From NCBI RefSeq assembly GCF_024708915.1, contig NZ_JANJXQ010000039.1, positions 1 through 26,446 on the forward strand: 26,446 nt of DNA, in the 5' to 3' direction. The position numbers and the translations under genes were made by a program. Below, in pieces: positions 1 through 8,041 of the stretch. The first letter of the stretch is position 1; the number at the start of each line of letters is the position of its first letter. The notes below the pieces were generated by a model. It was given only the letters and a program-made list of their open reading frames with translations. It had not been told where the DNA came from and searched no databases. This DNA is from Thiobacillus sp. Its GTDB lineage: Bacteria; Pseudomonadota; Gammaproteobacteria; Burkholderiales; Thiobacillaceae.

Positions 1-38
1 GCATGTGCTAATCCAGTTATCAATCACGGGAGACGTGT

Positions 39-1460
39 ATGGAAGCGACAACCTACAACTATAAGGTCGTCCGCCAGTTCGCCATCATGACGGTGGTGTG
101 GGGGATTGTCGGGATGCTGGTCGGGGTGACCCTGGCGACGCAACTGATCTGGCCGGAATTAACCTATGGGATCGAATGGCTGTCGTATGGCCGCCTGCGT
201 CCGCTGCACACCAACGCCGTCATCTTCGCCTTCGGCGGTTCGGGACTGTTCGCAGTGTCGTACTACATCGTGCAGCGCACCTGCCAGGTACGGCTGTGGG
301 CGGAAAAGCTGGCGGCCTTCACCTTCTGGGGCTGGATGGCGGTGATCGTGCTGGCGGCCATCACCCTGCCGATGGGTTACACCAGCACCAAGGAATACGC
401 CGAGCTGGAATGGCCGATCGACATTCTGATCACGCTGGTATGGGTAGCCTATGCGCTGGTGTTCTTCGGCACCATCGCCAAGCGCAAGACCAAGCATATC
501 TACGTCTCGAACTGGTTCTTCGGCGCCTACATCCTGACCATCGCGATCCTGCATATCGTCAACAACCTGGAACTGCCGGTGACCCTGACCAAGTCCTACT
601 CGCTGTACGCCGGGGTGCAGGATGCGATGGTGCAATGGTGGTACGGCCACAACGCGGTGGGCTTTTTCCTCACCACGGCCTTCCTCGGCATGATGTATTA
701 CTTCATCCCCAAGCAGGCCGGCCGCCCGATCTATTCCTACCGCCTGTCGGTCGTCCACTTCTGGTCGCTCAACTTCATCTACATGTGGGCCGGTCCGCAC
801 CACCTGCAATACACCGCGCTGCCGGACTGGGCGCAGTCGCTCGGCATGGTGTTCTCGCTGATGCTGCTGGCGCCTTCCTGGGGCGGCATGATGAACGGCA
901 TCATGACGCTGTCGGGCGCATGGCACAAACTGCGCACCGACCCGATCCTGAAGTTCCTCGTCACCGCGCTGTCGTTCTACGGCATGTCGACCTTCGAAGG
1001 CCCGATGATGGCGATCAAGACGGTGAACGCGCTGTCGCATTACACCGAATGGACTGTCGGCCACGTGCATTCCGGCGCGCTCGGCTGGGTGGCGATGATC
1101 ACGATCGGCTCGATGTACTACCTGATTCCGCGCCTGTACGGCCGCGAATCGATGTACAGCACCAAGATGATCGAATGGCATTTCTGGCTCTCCACCATCG
1201 GCGTGGTGCTGTATATCGCCTCGATGTGGATCGCCGGGGTGGCGCAGGGCCTGATGTGGCGCGCGGCCAACGCCGACGGCACGCTGACCTACAGCTTTGC
1301 CCAGGTGCTCAACACCATGTATCCGTTCTACGGCATTCGTCTGCTGGGCGGCGTGCTGTTCTTCAGCGGCATGCTGATGATGGCCTGGAACGTCTGGAAG
1401 ACCGTGCGCATCGGGCGGGTCGTCAATGACGCCGCCATTCCGCAAGCCGTCCACGCCTAA
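39..1460 (+). CDS. ccoN: cbb3-type cytochrome c oxidase subunit I (CcoN)
   Basis: Catalytic haem-copper subunit of the high-affinity cbb3 terminal oxidase in the inner membrane; it reduces O2 to water and pumps protons. The 473-residue protein is polytopic with the family's metal ligands in place: H57 and H344/H342 in HVHSGALGW for the haems, H204 (YGHNAVGF), H254 and H255 (AGPHHLQYT) for CuB, and Y248 in helix VII as the expected cross-linked tyrosine. All of these are offset by three from the numbering I recall for the Pseudomonas stutzeri structure. The start is supported by GGGAGA at 28-33, five bases before the ATG. It is the first gene of the cco operon here, followed 11 bases later by ccoO. 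Only 38 bases of its leader lie in the window, so the promoter and any FNR site are not visible. Confidence 0.97.
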   Translation: MEATTYNYKVVRQFAIMTVVWGIVGMLVGVTLATQLIWPELTYGIEWLSYGRLRPLHTNAVIFAFGGSGLFAVSYYIVQRTCQVRLWAEKLAAFTFWGWMAVIVLAAITLPMGYTSTKEYAELEWPIDILITLVWVAYALVFFGTIAKRKTKHIYVSNWFFGAYILTIAILHIVNNLELPVTLTKSYSLYAGVQDAMVQWWYGHNAVGFFLTTAFLGMMYYFIPKQAGRPIYSYRLSVVHFWSLNFIYMWAGPHHLQYTALPDWAQSLGMVFSLMLLAPSWGGMMNGIMTLSGAWHKLRTDPILKFLVTALSFYGMSTFEGPMMAIKTVNALSHYTEWTVGHVHSGALGWVAMITIGSMYYLIPRLYGRESMYSTKMIEWHFWLSTIGVVLYIASMWIAGVAQGLMWRAANADGTLTYSFAQVLNTMYPFYGIRLLGGVLFFSGMLMMAWNVWKTVRIGRVVNDAAIPQAVHA

Positions 1461-1471
1461 GGAGACCGAAC

Positions 1472-2077
1472 ATGATTTCGCATGAAACTATCGAAAAGAA
1501 CCTCGGCCTGCTGATCGTGCTGACCATCCTCATCGTCAGCGTCGGCGGCCTGGTGCAGATCGTGCCGCTGTTTTTCCAGACCTCCACCACCACCCCGGTG
1601 GCGGGGCTGAAGCCCTACACCGCGCTGCAGCTGTCGGGGCGCGACATCTACATCCGCGAAGGCTGCGTCGGTTGCCATTCGCAGATGATCCGTCCGTTCC
1701 GCGCCGAAACCGAACGCTACGGCCACTATTCAGTGGCGGGCGAATTCGTCTACGACCGTCCCTTCCTGTGGGGCTCCAAGCGCACCGGTCCCGACCTGCA
1801 TCGCGTCGGCGGACGCTATTCCGACGCCTGGCATACGGCTCACCTGATGAATCCGCGCGACGTGGTGCCGGAATCCAACATGCCCGCCTACCCCTGGCTC
1901 GACCGTCCGCTGAAGGACGCGGCGATCCAGAAAAAGATGCGCACGCTGAACATCGTCGGCCACGGCTATACCGATCAGGAAATCGCCGCCGCGCCGGCCG
2001 CGCTGGAAGGCAAGACCGAACTCGAGGCGCTGATCGCCTACCTGCAGGTGCTGGGCACCCACGCCCCCAGGATCTGA
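1472..2077 (+). CDS. ccoO: cbb3-type cytochrome c oxidase subunit II (CcoO), monohaem cytochrome c
   Basis: Membrane-anchored monohaem cytochrome c that passes electrons from CcoP to CcoN. The 201-residue protein has an N-terminal membrane anchor at about residues 12-35, a haem c motif CVGCH at residues 65-69 with the typical following SQMIRPF, and the likely axial methionine M137 in NMPAYPWL. Length and order match the family. A strong ribosome-binding site AAGGAG (1459-1464) overlaps the ccoN stop codon, consistent with coupled translation. It is transcribed with ccoN and ccoQP. Confidence 0.97.
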   Translation: MISHETIEKNLGLLIVLTILIVSVGGLVQIVPLFFQTSTTTPVAGLKPYTALQLSGRDIYIREGCVGCHSQMIRPFRAETERYGHYSVAGEFVYDRPFLWGSKRTGPDLHRVGGRYSDAWHTAHLMNPRDVVPESNMPAYPWLDRPLKDAAIQKKMRTLNIVGHGYTDQEIAAAPAALEGKTELEALIAYLQVLGTHAPRI

Positions 2078-2084
2078 GGCAGCC

Positions 2085-2252
2085 ATGGACAGCGGAACGA
2101 TCAGCGGCATCGTCACAGTCGTCTTCATCCTGGTGTTCATCGGCATCGTCTGGTGGGCCTACAGCAAAGGCAACAAGCAGCGTTTCGAAGACGCCGGCAA
2201 GCTGCCTTTCGGCGAAGACGACTCTCCCACCAAGCAAGGAGACAAGCAATGA
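2085..2252 (+). CDS. ccoQ: cbb3-type oxidase small subunit CcoQ
   Basis: Single-span 55-residue membrane protein that stabilises the cbb3 complex, in particular the association of CcoP. The translation begins MDSGTISGIVTVVF, has one hydrophobic helix at about residues 7-25, the WWAYSKGNK boundary typical of CcoQ/FixQ, then a charged tail with KLPFGEDD. It starts 7 bases after the ccoO stop, with GAGG at 2076-2079 as its ribosome-binding site. Its TGA overlaps the ccoP ATG in an ATGA arrangement at 2249-2252, which implies translational coupling. Position between ccoO and ccoP is diagnostic. Confidence 0.93.
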   Translation: MDSGTISGIVTVVFILVFIGIVWWAYSKGNKQRFEDAGKLPFGEDDSPTKQGDKQ

Positions 2253-3169
2253 GCGATTTCACACACGGCTTCTGGCCGATCTACATCAGCGTCATCACCG
2301 TGGTGAGCATTATCGGCACCTGGGTGTTTCTCCGCTCGCAGACCACCCGCAAGCTGGCGCCCGGCGAAAAGCCCGAATTGATGGAGCACACCTGGGACGG
2401 CGACCTGCAGGATCTGAACAACCCGCTGCCGCGCTGGTGGCTGGGGCTGTTCTACGGCACCCTGGTGTTTGCGGCGGCCTACCTGCTGCTGTGGCCGGGG
2501 CTGGGCAACTTCGCCGGCGTGCTGGGCTGGACCTCCAGCGGCGCGTACGAGGCCGAGGTGAAGGCCGCCGAAGCCAGGTTCCAGCCGGTGTACGCCGGGT
2601 TCATGAAGCAGGACATCGCCAGCGTGGCCGCCGATCCGGAGGCGCGTGCCATCGGCAGGAACCTGTTCCTGACCTACTGCTCGCAGTGCCACGGCTCCGA
2701 TGCGACCGGCGCCAGGGGCTTTCCCAACCTGACCGACCACGACTGGCTCTATGGCGGCGACCCCGATACCATCGTGGCCACCCTCACCGACGGCCGCAAC
2801 GGGATCATGCCCCCGCTGGGCGAAGCGCTCGGCCCGCAAGGGACGAAGGAAGTGGCCAACCATGTGCTGTCGCTGTCGGGCCGCAAGCACGACGCCGCGC
2901 TGGCAGCCGCAGGCAAGGTGAAATTCGCCGAAAACTGCGCCGCCTGCCACATGCCAGACGGCACCGGCATGCAGGCATTGGGCGCGCCCAATCTCACCGA
3001 CAAGGTGTGGCTGTACGGCGGCAGCGAGGCCGCGATCATCGAGACCATCACCAAGGGCCGCAACGGCGTGATGCCGGCCATGACGCAGACCCTCGGCACC
3101 ACCTCGAACAAGGAAGCCAAGCTGCACCTGCTGGCGGCCTACGTGTACGGCCTGTCGCAACAGCAGTAA
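2249..3169 (+). CDS. ccoP: cbb3-type cytochrome c oxidase subunit III (CcoP), dihaem cytochrome c
   Basis: Dihaem cytochrome c subunit that receives electrons from soluble cytochromes and delivers them to CcoO. The 306-residue protein has two N-terminal membrane spans (about residues 11-28 and 66-83) followed by two periplasmic class I cytochrome c domains with haem motifs CSQCH (144-148) and CAACH (230-234). I chose the ATG at 2249 rather than an upstream start because it has a near-perfect AAGGAG (2236-2241) seven bases away and begins with the family-typical MSDFTHGFWPIYI; the longer frame would overlap all of ccoQ. The next gene, ccoG, is 81 bases downstream across two inverted repeats. 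Confidence 0.97.
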   Translation: MSDFTHGFWPIYISVITVVSIIGTWVFLRSQTTRKLAPGEKPELMEHTWDGDLQDLNNPLPRWWLGLFYGTLVFAAAYLLLWPGLGNFAGVLGWTSSGAYEAEVKAAEARFQPVYAGFMKQDIASVAADPEARAIGRNLFLTYCSQCHGSDATGARGFPNLTDHDWLYGGDPDTIVATLTDGRNGIMPPLGEALGPQGTKEVANHVLSLSGRKHDAALAAAGKVKFAENCAACHMPDGTGMQALGAPNLTDKVWLYGGSEAAIIETITKGRNGVMPAMTQTLGTTSNKEAKLHLLAAYVYGLSQQQ

Positions 3170-3178
3170 GCAACGGGC

Positions 3179-3202
3179 GCTCGCCGGAATACTCCGGCGA
3201 GC
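3179..3202 (+). other. Perfect inverted repeat 1 between ccoP and ccoG
   Basis: A 10-bp perfect stem (3179-3188 with 3193-3202) around the four-base loop ATAC, starting 10 bases after the ccoP stop. It has no following T-run, so it is not a standard intrinsic terminator. Its right arm shares bases 3199-3202 with the left arm of the next repeat, so both stems cannot be fully formed together. Confidence 0.75.
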
Positions 3203-3239
3203 CGCCTGAGCGCATTGTCCCAGTACGCTCAGGCGGCTC
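3199..3239 (+). other. Perfect inverted repeat 2 between ccoP and ccoG
   Basis: A 14-bp perfect stem (3199-3212 with 3226-3239) around a 13-base loop, ending 11 bases before the ccoG ATG. A stem this long should be very stable in RNA. Possible roles are an RNA processing or stabilising structure that sets a step in expression between the oxidase subunits and the assembly genes, or a partial terminator; no T-tract follows. Confidence 0.75.
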
Positions 3240-3250
3240 AGCCTTAACGG

Positions 3251-4675
3251 ATGAAAGCAGTGACAGACGACAAGCAGCCCGCCCCCGCCGACACGCCGAT
3301 CGAGCAGCAGCTCTACGCGATCCGGCAAAAAATCCAGCCGCGCATGGTGCATGGCGTGTTCGCCAACTGGCGCATCGCGCTGGTGCTGCTGACCCAGGCG
3401 CTGTATTACGGCCTGCCCTGGCTGCAATGGGACAGCCGCCAGGCGGTGCTGTTCGACCTCGCCGCGCGCAAGTTCTACATCTTCGGCCTGGTGTTCTGGC
3501 CGCAGGATTTCGTTTATCTCACCGGCCTGTTGATCCTGTCGGCGCTGGCGCTGTTCCTGTTCACCGCGGTGGCTGGACGGCTATGGTGCGGCTACGCCTG
3601 CCCGCAGACCGTGTACACGGAAATCTTCATGTGGGTGGAAAACTGGCTGGAAGGCGACCACATCGCGCGCAAGCGGCTCGACCAGTCGCCGTGGAACGCC
3701 CGCAAGCTGAAAAAGCGCGGCCTCAAGCACGTCGTGTGGTTTGCACTCGCGCTGTGGACCGGCTTCACCTTCGTCGGCTATTTCACCCCGATCCAGACCT
3801 TGGCCGCCGAAGTGGCGAGCATGAGCCTCGGCCCGTGGGAGACGTTCTGGATCCTGTTCTACGGCTTCGCCACCTGGGGCAACGCCGGCTTCATGCGCGA
3901 GCAGGTGTGCAAGTACATGTGCCCCTATGCGCGCTTCCAGAGCGTGATGTTCGATTCCGACACGCTGACCGTGACCTACGACAGCTCGATCGGCGAACCG
4001 CGCGGGCCGCGCAGCAAGAAGACCGACTACAAGGCGGCCGGGCTGGGCACCTGCGTCGACTGCGAAGTCTGCGTGCAGGTCTGTCCCACCGGCATCGACA
4101 TCCGCAACGGCCTGCAGTACGAATGCATCGGCTGCGCCGCCTGCATCGACGGCTGCGATCAGATCATGGACAAGATGGGCTACCCGCGCGGACTGATCCG
4201 CTACACCACGGAGAACGTGGTGAAAGGCAAATACCCGGATAGCGGCATCCTCCGGCACATCATGCGTCCGCGTACTGTCATCTACACCGTGTTGCTGGCG
4301 CTGATCTCCGGCGCCTTCGTCTACAGCCTCGCCACCCGCGTGCCGCTGCGCGTCGACGTGGTGCGCGACCGCGTGGCGCTGTCGAAGGAAACCGACGAGG
4401 GCATGATCGAGAACGTCTACCGCCTGCAGCTCATCAACAAGGACGGCCGGCCGCATCGCTACACGATCGGCGCGCAGGGCATCGCCGGCCTGCAGGTAGT
4501 GGCCGGTGCGCGCGAAATCGCCGCCGCGCCCCTGCAGACGGTAGACATCCCGGTCAGCCTGATTGCCGATCCTGTTGACCTGAAAGGCCGCTCGATCGAG
4601 GTGAGCTTCACGGTACAGGCGATCGACGATCCGCGCATCAAGCAGGTCGTCGCAACCAAATTCTTCAACCGGTGA
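3251..4675 (+). CDS. ccoG: cbb3 oxidase assembly protein CcoG (FixG-like), polyferredoxin membrane protein
   Basis: Membrane-bound iron-sulfur protein of cbb3 oxidase biogenesis, described in the family as a cupric reductase that prepares copper for CcoN. The 474-residue protein has several membrane spans in its N-terminal half (around residues 40-56, 90-110, 160-178, 195-212) and another near 338-356. A ferredoxin domain carries two cysteine quartets: C268, C271, C274, C278 and C292, C295, C298, C302. Conserved WCGYACPQTVYTE is at about 112-124, and a C-terminal periplasmic beta domain follows. The ribosome-binding site is weak (AACGG just upstream), and the gene lies directly after two hairpins. 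Its stop overlaps a possible GTG start of ccoH. Confidence 0.95.
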   Translation: MKAVTDDKQPAPADTPIEQQLYAIRQKIQPRMVHGVFANWRIALVLLTQALYYGLPWLQWDSRQAVLFDLAARKFYIFGLVFWPQDFVYLTGLLILSALALFLFTAVAGRLWCGYACPQTVYTEIFMWVENWLEGDHIARKRLDQSPWNARKLKKRGLKHVVWFALALWTGFTFVGYFTPIQTLAAEVASMSLGPWETFWILFYGFATWGNAGFMREQVCKYMCPYARFQSVMFDSDTLTVTYDSSIGEPRGPRSKKTDYKAAGLGTCVDCEVCVQVCPTGIDIRNGLQYECIGCAACIDGCDQIMDKMGYPRGLIRYTTENVVKGKYPDSGILRHIMRPRTVIYTVLLALISGAFVYSLATRVPLRVDVVRDRVALSKETDEGMIENVYRLQLINKDGRPHRYTIGAQGIAGLQVVAGAREIAAAPLQTVDIPVSLIADPVDLKGRSIEVSFTVQAIDDPRIKQVVATKFFNR

Positions 4676-4680
4676 GCGCC

Positions 4681-5211
4681 ATGACGAACCCTGCCTTGCA
4701 GTCCAAACCCTGGTATCGCGAACCCTGGCCCTGGTTTCTCATCAGCCTGCCGGCCAGCGCGGTCGTCGCTGGACTCGCCACCGTGTGGATCGCGGTCACC
4801 AGCGCCGACGGCCTGGTGGTCGGCGACTACTACAAGGCCGGGCTGGCCATCAACCAGACGCTGGCGCGCGACGACGCCGCCCGCGCGCTGGCGCTGAGCG
4901 CCACCGTGACGAGCGAAAACGGCGTCCTGACGCTGGCATTGGGCGGACGCATGCAGACGTATCCCGAACAATTGACGCTCACCCTGGCGCATCCCACCCG
5001 CCAGGGCATGGATCAAATCCTCACCCTCGATCACATCGGCGGCGGCCGCTATCGCGCGGCGCTGCCCCTGCTGCACGCTGGCAAATGGCAGGTCCAGTTG
5101 GCCGACCATGAAGCCACCTGGCGCCTGGGCGGCGTGCTGCATATCCCGCTAGACCAGGCCGTCGTGCTGACGGCTTCCGGACCCATCGTTCACCAACCAG
5201 AGGGAAACTGA
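4681..5211 (+). CDS. ccoH: cbb3 oxidase biogenesis protein CcoH/FixH
   Basis: FixH/CcoH-family protein, a single-span membrane protein needed for stable assembly of cbb3 oxidase. About 176 residues: the N-terminus contains the family signature KPWYREPWPWFLIS followed by one membrane helix (about residues 16-40), the conserved GDYYKAGLAIN segment just outside the membrane, and a periplasmic beta-rich domain. A GTG at 4672 overlapping the ccoG stop is an alternative start giving three more residues. I prefer the ATG at 4681 because GGTGAG at 4671-4676 serves as its ribosome-binding site. The gene normally followed by ccoI and ccoS is here followed by two small membrane-protein genes. Confidence 0.9.
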   Translation: MTNPALQSKPWYREPWPWFLISLPASAVVAGLATVWIAVTSADGLVVGDYYKAGLAINQTLARDDAARALALSATVTSENGVLTLALGGRMQTYPEQLTLTLAHPTRQGMDQILTLDHIGGGRYRAALPLLHAGKWQVQLADHEATWRLGGVLHIPLDQAVVLTASGPIVHQPEGN

Positions 5212-5212
5212 A

Positions 5213-5347
5213 ATGGACGTCGTACTCGATTTGTTGTTTACCAGCCCGATCGGCCTGCTGAGCCTGTTCACCATCCTCTTCATCATCGGCATGGCGATCT
5301 ACCTGCTGAGCTGGTACAAGCGCAAGATGAACAGCCCGGAAGAATGA
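5213..5347 (+). CDS. DUF3149-like 44-residue single-span membrane protein
   Basis: Small ORF one base after the ccoH stop, encoding 44 residues that begin MDVVLDLLFTSPIGLLSL. One hydrophobic helix spans about residues 12-33, and the tail SWYKRKMNSPEE is positively charged, giving a probable N-out, C-in topology. The pattern LFTSPIGLLSL...IGMAIYLL matches what I know of DUF3149, a family of tiny membrane proteins without assigned function. The ribosome-binding site is AGAGGG at about 5200-5205. Its position directly after ccoH suggests a role in cbb3 oxidase assembly or as an extra small subunit, comparable in size with CcoQ, CcoS and CcoM; this is inference. Confidence 0.8.
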   Translation: MDVVLDLLFTSPIGLLSLFTILFIIGMAIYLLSWYKRKMNSPEE

Positions 5348-5370
5348 CCGGCCGCCACGAGGAGCACGCC

Positions 5371-5673
5371 ATGCTGAAGCGTATGATCCACATACTGTGG
5401 CCGTCCTTTCTCGTTGCCGGGGTGGCCGACATTGCCTTCGCCACCCTGTTCGACCCGCTGGAAATCCTCTATCGCGGCGAGGCGCTGTTCGATCAGCGCA
5501 TCGCCGCCTACACCGTCGGGTTTTTCGTATTCTGGCTGCTGGGCATCGCTTCCAGCGCCATGACCTGCTACTTCCAGCGCAGCGCCGACGAGATCAACCG
5601 CTGCCCGCTGCCGCCCCGCAGCCGGCCCGAGGGCTGCCCCAAGCGCGACGACGGCAGCGGCGGCTGCCGCTGA
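5371..5673 (+). CDS. Unrecognised 100-residue two-span membrane protein at the end of the cco operon
   Basis: I do not recognise a family. The 100-residue product begins MLKRMIHILWPSF, has two probable membrane helices (about residues 8-28 and 45-67) joined by the short acidic segment DPLEILYRGEALF, and a C-terminal tail rich in Pro, Arg, Gly and Cys (C78, C89, C99). I chose the ATG at 5371 because AGGAG at 5360-5364 sits six bases upstream; an ATG at 5344 overlapping the preceding stop would add nine polar residues. It is the last gene of the plus-strand oxidase group, and is probably co-transcribed with it. It ends 10 bases before the convergent hemN stop. Confidence 0.75.
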   Translation: MLKRMIHILWPSFLVAGVADIAFATLFDPLEILYRGEALFDQRIAAYTVGFFVFWLLGIASSAMTCYFQRSADEINRCPLPPRSRPEGCPKRDDGSGGCR

Positions 5674-5684
5674 CGGCTGCCGCT
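5652..5684. terminator. Candidate bidirectional hairpin at the convergent cco/hemN ends
   Basis: Two alternative perfect 7-bp stems lie here: 5652-5658 with 5663-5669, and 5655-5661 with 5666-5672, each with a four-base loop. A 10-base direct repeat also occurs (5662-5671 and 5675-5684). They overlap the last codons of the 100-residue gene and the hemN stop. The position between convergent genes suits a two-way terminator, but neither strand has a clear T-run, so this is tentative. Confidence 0.35.
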
Positions 5685-7054
5685 CAGGCCGTGCGTGAAT
5701 AGCGCGGCTTTTCGCCGGTGGCCTGCTTCAGGTAGCGGTCGAAGCACATGCCGATGTTGCGCAGGAACAGGCGGCCGCTGGGAGTGACGCTGATCCTGTC
5801 GGCGGCGATCGTCACCAGCCCGTCGTCCGCCAGCGGGCACAGCTCGGCCAGCGCGTCGGCGAAATAGTCGGTGAAGGCGATGCCCCATTCGCTGCCGAAG
5901 GCGGCGAATTCGAGTTCCAGATCGCACATCACGCGGGTGATGGCATCGCGCCGGATCTGGTCGTCGCGGCTGAGCTTGAGGCCGCGCTCGACCGCCAACC
6001 CGGTCGCCGCGATGCGCTCCTCGTAGCGCTTGAGGTTCTTTTCGTTCTGCATGTACACGTCCGCCGTCTGGCTGATGCCGGACACGCCGAAGGCGAGGAT
6101 GTCGCAGTCCTTGTGCGTGGTGTAGCCCTGGAAATTGCGCCACAGCGTCTTGTTCCGCTGCGCGCGCACCAGTTCGTCCTCGGGGCGGGCAAAGTGATCG
6201 AAGCCGATGTTGACGTAACCCGCCGCCCCCAGCGCCTCGTTCACCGCCTGATGCAGGCCCAGGCGCATCGCGGAATCCGGCAGATCGGCTTCCTGAATCA
6301 GGTTCTGGTGCTTTTTCAGCCATGGCACGTGGGCATAGGAAAACACTGCAAGGCGGTCGGGCGCCCACGCCACCACCTGTTCCAGGGTGCGGGAGAAACT
6401 CGCCGCGGTCTGCTTCGGCAGCCCTACGATCAGATCCAGGTTGATGCTGGAGAAGCCCAGTTCGCGCGACCAGTCGAGCACCTGCTGGACCAGGGCCGCG
6501 GACTGGATGCGGTTGACCGCCTGCTGCACCGCCGGGTCCATGTCCTGCACGCCGAACGACAGGCGGTTGAAGCCGGATTCGCGCAGCGCCTCAAGGTGCG
6601 CGCGGGTCAGTTCGCGCGGATCGACCTCGCAGCTGATTTCGGCATCCGGGGCGAGGGTGAAATGCTGGCGCATCGTCGCCATCAGGCGGCGGATGTCGCC
6701 GGGATTGAGATAGGTGGGCGTGCCGCCGCCCCAGTGCAACTGGCGCGCCACCCGCGTCGGGTCGATCTGTTGCGCGGTGCGCGCCATTTCCTGATCGAGA
6801 TAGGCCAGATAGGGCTGGGTCTTGCTGTAGTCGCGCGTCGCCACCATATTGCAGCCGCAGTAGTAGCAGAGCGAATCGCAAAACGGAATATGGGCATACA
6901 GCGAGAGGCCGCGATCCGCCGCCGGCGCGGTCAGCGCCGCGGCCCAGTCCGCCTCGCCGAAATCGGTGCGGAAATAGGGCGCGGTCGGGTACGACGTGTA
7001 GCGCGGGCCAGCCACGCTGTATTTCTGCAGCAGTTCCAGTGTCGTCGACGTCAT
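5684..7054 (-). CDS. hemN: Oxygen-independent coproporphyrinogen III oxidase (HemN)
   Basis: Radical SAM enzyme that oxidatively decarboxylates coproporphyrinogen III to protoporphyrinogen IX without O2, in haem synthesis in the cytoplasm. The 456-residue protein matches the usual length. It begins MTSTTLELLQKYSVAGPRYT, has the radical SAM cluster motif C59-x3-C63-x2-C66 followed by GC68 (PFCDSLCYYCGCN), and GGGTPTYL at about residues 111-118. I chose the ATG at 7054 because AAGGA at 7061-7065 lies seven bases upstream; longer readings of this frame run into the divergent gene. A TATGAT -10-like hexamer is at 7091-7096 on the minus strand. Being next to cbb3 oxidase genes fits haem supply at low oxygen. 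I found no convincing FNR box. Confidence 0.95.
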   Translation of the reverse strand: MTSTTLELLQKYSVAGPRYTSYPTAPYFRTDFGEADWAAALTAPAADRGLSLYAHIPFCDSLCYYCGCNMVATRDYSKTQPYLAYLDQEMARTAQQIDPTRVARQLHWGGGTPTYLNPGDIRRLMATMRQHFTLAPDAEISCEVDPRELTRAHLEALRESGFNRLSFGVQDMDPAVQQAVNRIQSAALVQQVLDWSRELGFSSINLDLIVGLPKQTAASFSRTLEQVVAWAPDRLAVFSYAHVPWLKKHQNLIQEADLPDSAMRLGLHQAVNEALGAAGYVNIGFDHFARPEDELVRAQRNKTLWRNFQGYTTHKDCDILAFGVSGISQTADVYMQNEKNLKRYEERIAATGLAVERGLKLSRDDQIRRDAITRVMCDLELEFAAFGSEWGIAFTDYFADALAELCPLADDGLVTIAADRISVTPSGRLFLRNIGMCFDRYLKQATGEKPRYSRTA

Positions 7055-7132
7055 CTTGGCATCCTTAATAGGGGACTTTGTTGTCCTTTTATCATAGGCA
7101 AACCCTGAAATCCAGCGCAGCGCCGGAGCCCG

Positions 7133-7189
7133 CGCCCCTGCCGGGGCGGTCGGTGCCAGCCCGGTTTTGCGGTAAAGTTCGGGGCTGGC
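7133..7189 (+). promoter_or_regulatory. Two inverted repeats in the hemN / transport-operon divergent gap
   Basis: The 159-base divergent gap 7055-7213 holds a 6-bp stem with a four-base loop (7133-7138 with 7143-7148) and an 8-bp stem with a 19-base loop (7155-7162 with 7182-7189). The second loop includes TAAAGT (7173-7178), a weak -10-like hexamer for the downstream plus-strand operon. A role as operator or leader structure is only inferred. Confidence 0.35.
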
Positions 7190-7213
7190 GATCCGTTGGT
7201 CATAAGGTATCAC

Positions 7214-8041
7214 GTGCGCGTAAAACCCATGGCACCTCCAAGCCCCCTGCTGAACTTCATCCGTTTCCTGATGCTGACGCTGCTGCTCGGCGGCGCCGCC
7301 GCGCATGCGGACGAGGCCTCGGACCTCGCGCAGAAAGTCCATGACCGCCCCAACGGCCGCGACCTCACCACGCTCGGCCGCATGGTGCTCACCGAGAAAG
7401 GCCGCGCGCCGCGCATCCGCGAACTCGTCACCTACCGTCTCGACAAGCCGGGCGGTGAAACCGCCAACCTGATCCGCTTTCTCGATCCCGAAGACATCGC
7501 GGGAACCGGTCTTCTCAGCATCGACAAGACCGACGGCAATACCGACCAGTGGCTGTACCTGCCGGCGCTCGACCGGGTGCGGCGCATTTCCAGCGACCGC
7601 AAGGGCGGGCGCTTTGTCGGCTCCGACCTGTATTTCGAGGATCTGCAGGAACGCAAGCCGTCCAGGGATCGCCACCGCCTGCTCGGCAAGCAGACCGAAA
7701 ACGGCATCCTGTGCGAGGTGCTCGAAAGCGTGCCGCTGGACGCCGGCGATTCGGTGTACCGGAAGCGCATCAGCTGGATCGACCCCGCCACCGCGATCCC
7801 GCAACGGGTGGATTATTTCGAAAAGGACGCCGGCACCCCCGGCAAACGCTGGCTGTTGCGCAGCAAAAAACGCAACCAGGGCTACTGGACGATCACCGAC
7901 AGCCGCATGATCGATCTGACCAGCGGCCACGAAACCCGCCTGGTGGTCGACGCCGCGCTGTACGACCAGAAACTGCCCGCCAAACTCTTCACTTCGCAAG
8001 CCCTCGCCGACGAAAGCCTGGAATCGGAATATCGCCCATGA
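7214..8041 (+). CDS. LolA-like periplasmic protein (outer membrane lipoprotein-sorting protein family)
   Basis: Secreted protein of about 275 residues, of the family annotated as outer membrane lipoprotein-sorting (LolA-like fold, relative of LolA/LolB). After a hydrophobic signal peptide (LLNFIRFLMLTLLLGG, then AAAHADE) the mature part shows the family's pattern: repeated beta segments such as NLIRFLDPEDIAGTGLLSI, WLYLPALDRVRRISSDRKG and FVGSDLYFEDLQ. Such folds form a half barrel that carries a hydrophobic ligand. The start is uncertain: GTG at 7214 has TAAGG seven bases upstream, while TTG 7196 and ATG 7229 are in frame. Its stop overlaps the next ATG (ATGA), tying it to the barrel and RND genes. 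It probably shuttles or accepts the substrate of that permease. Confidence 0.82.
   Translation: MRVKPMAPPSPLLNFIRFLMLTLLLGGAAAHADEASDLAQKVHDRPNGRDLTTLGRMVLTEKGRAPRIRELVTYRLDKPGGETANLIRFLDPEDIAGTGLLSIDKTDGNTDQWLYLPALDRVRRISSDRKGGRFVGSDLYFEDLQERKPSRDRHRLLGKQTENGILCEVLESVPLDAGDSVYRKRISWIDPATAIPQRVDYFEKDAGTPGKRWLLRSKKRNQGYWTITDSRMIDLTSGHETRLVVDAALYDQKLPAKLFTSQALADESLESEYRP

Noticed and set aside
10..23. Possible FNR box before ccoN
   Set aside because: Only the right half ATCAA (19-23) fits; the left half has no match to TTGAT at the required spacing. The true promoter is probably upstream of the window.
3199..3212. Resemblance of the ccoP-ccoG repeat (GCCGCCTGAG) to Neisseriaceae DNA uptake sequences
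   Set aside because: It differs from the uptake-sequence dialects I know, occurs only in this one inverted repeat in the window, and the gene content does not suggest Neisseriaceae.
1672..4242. Long alternative frame across ccoO, ccoQ, ccoP and ccoG
   Set aside because: It is out of frame with four clearly recognised genes and gives an Arg/Pro/Ala-rich translation with no family pattern.
7078..7096. Possible FNR box before hemN
   Set aside because: TTGTC and ATCAT are present but separated by five bases rather than four, and both halves deviate from consensus.
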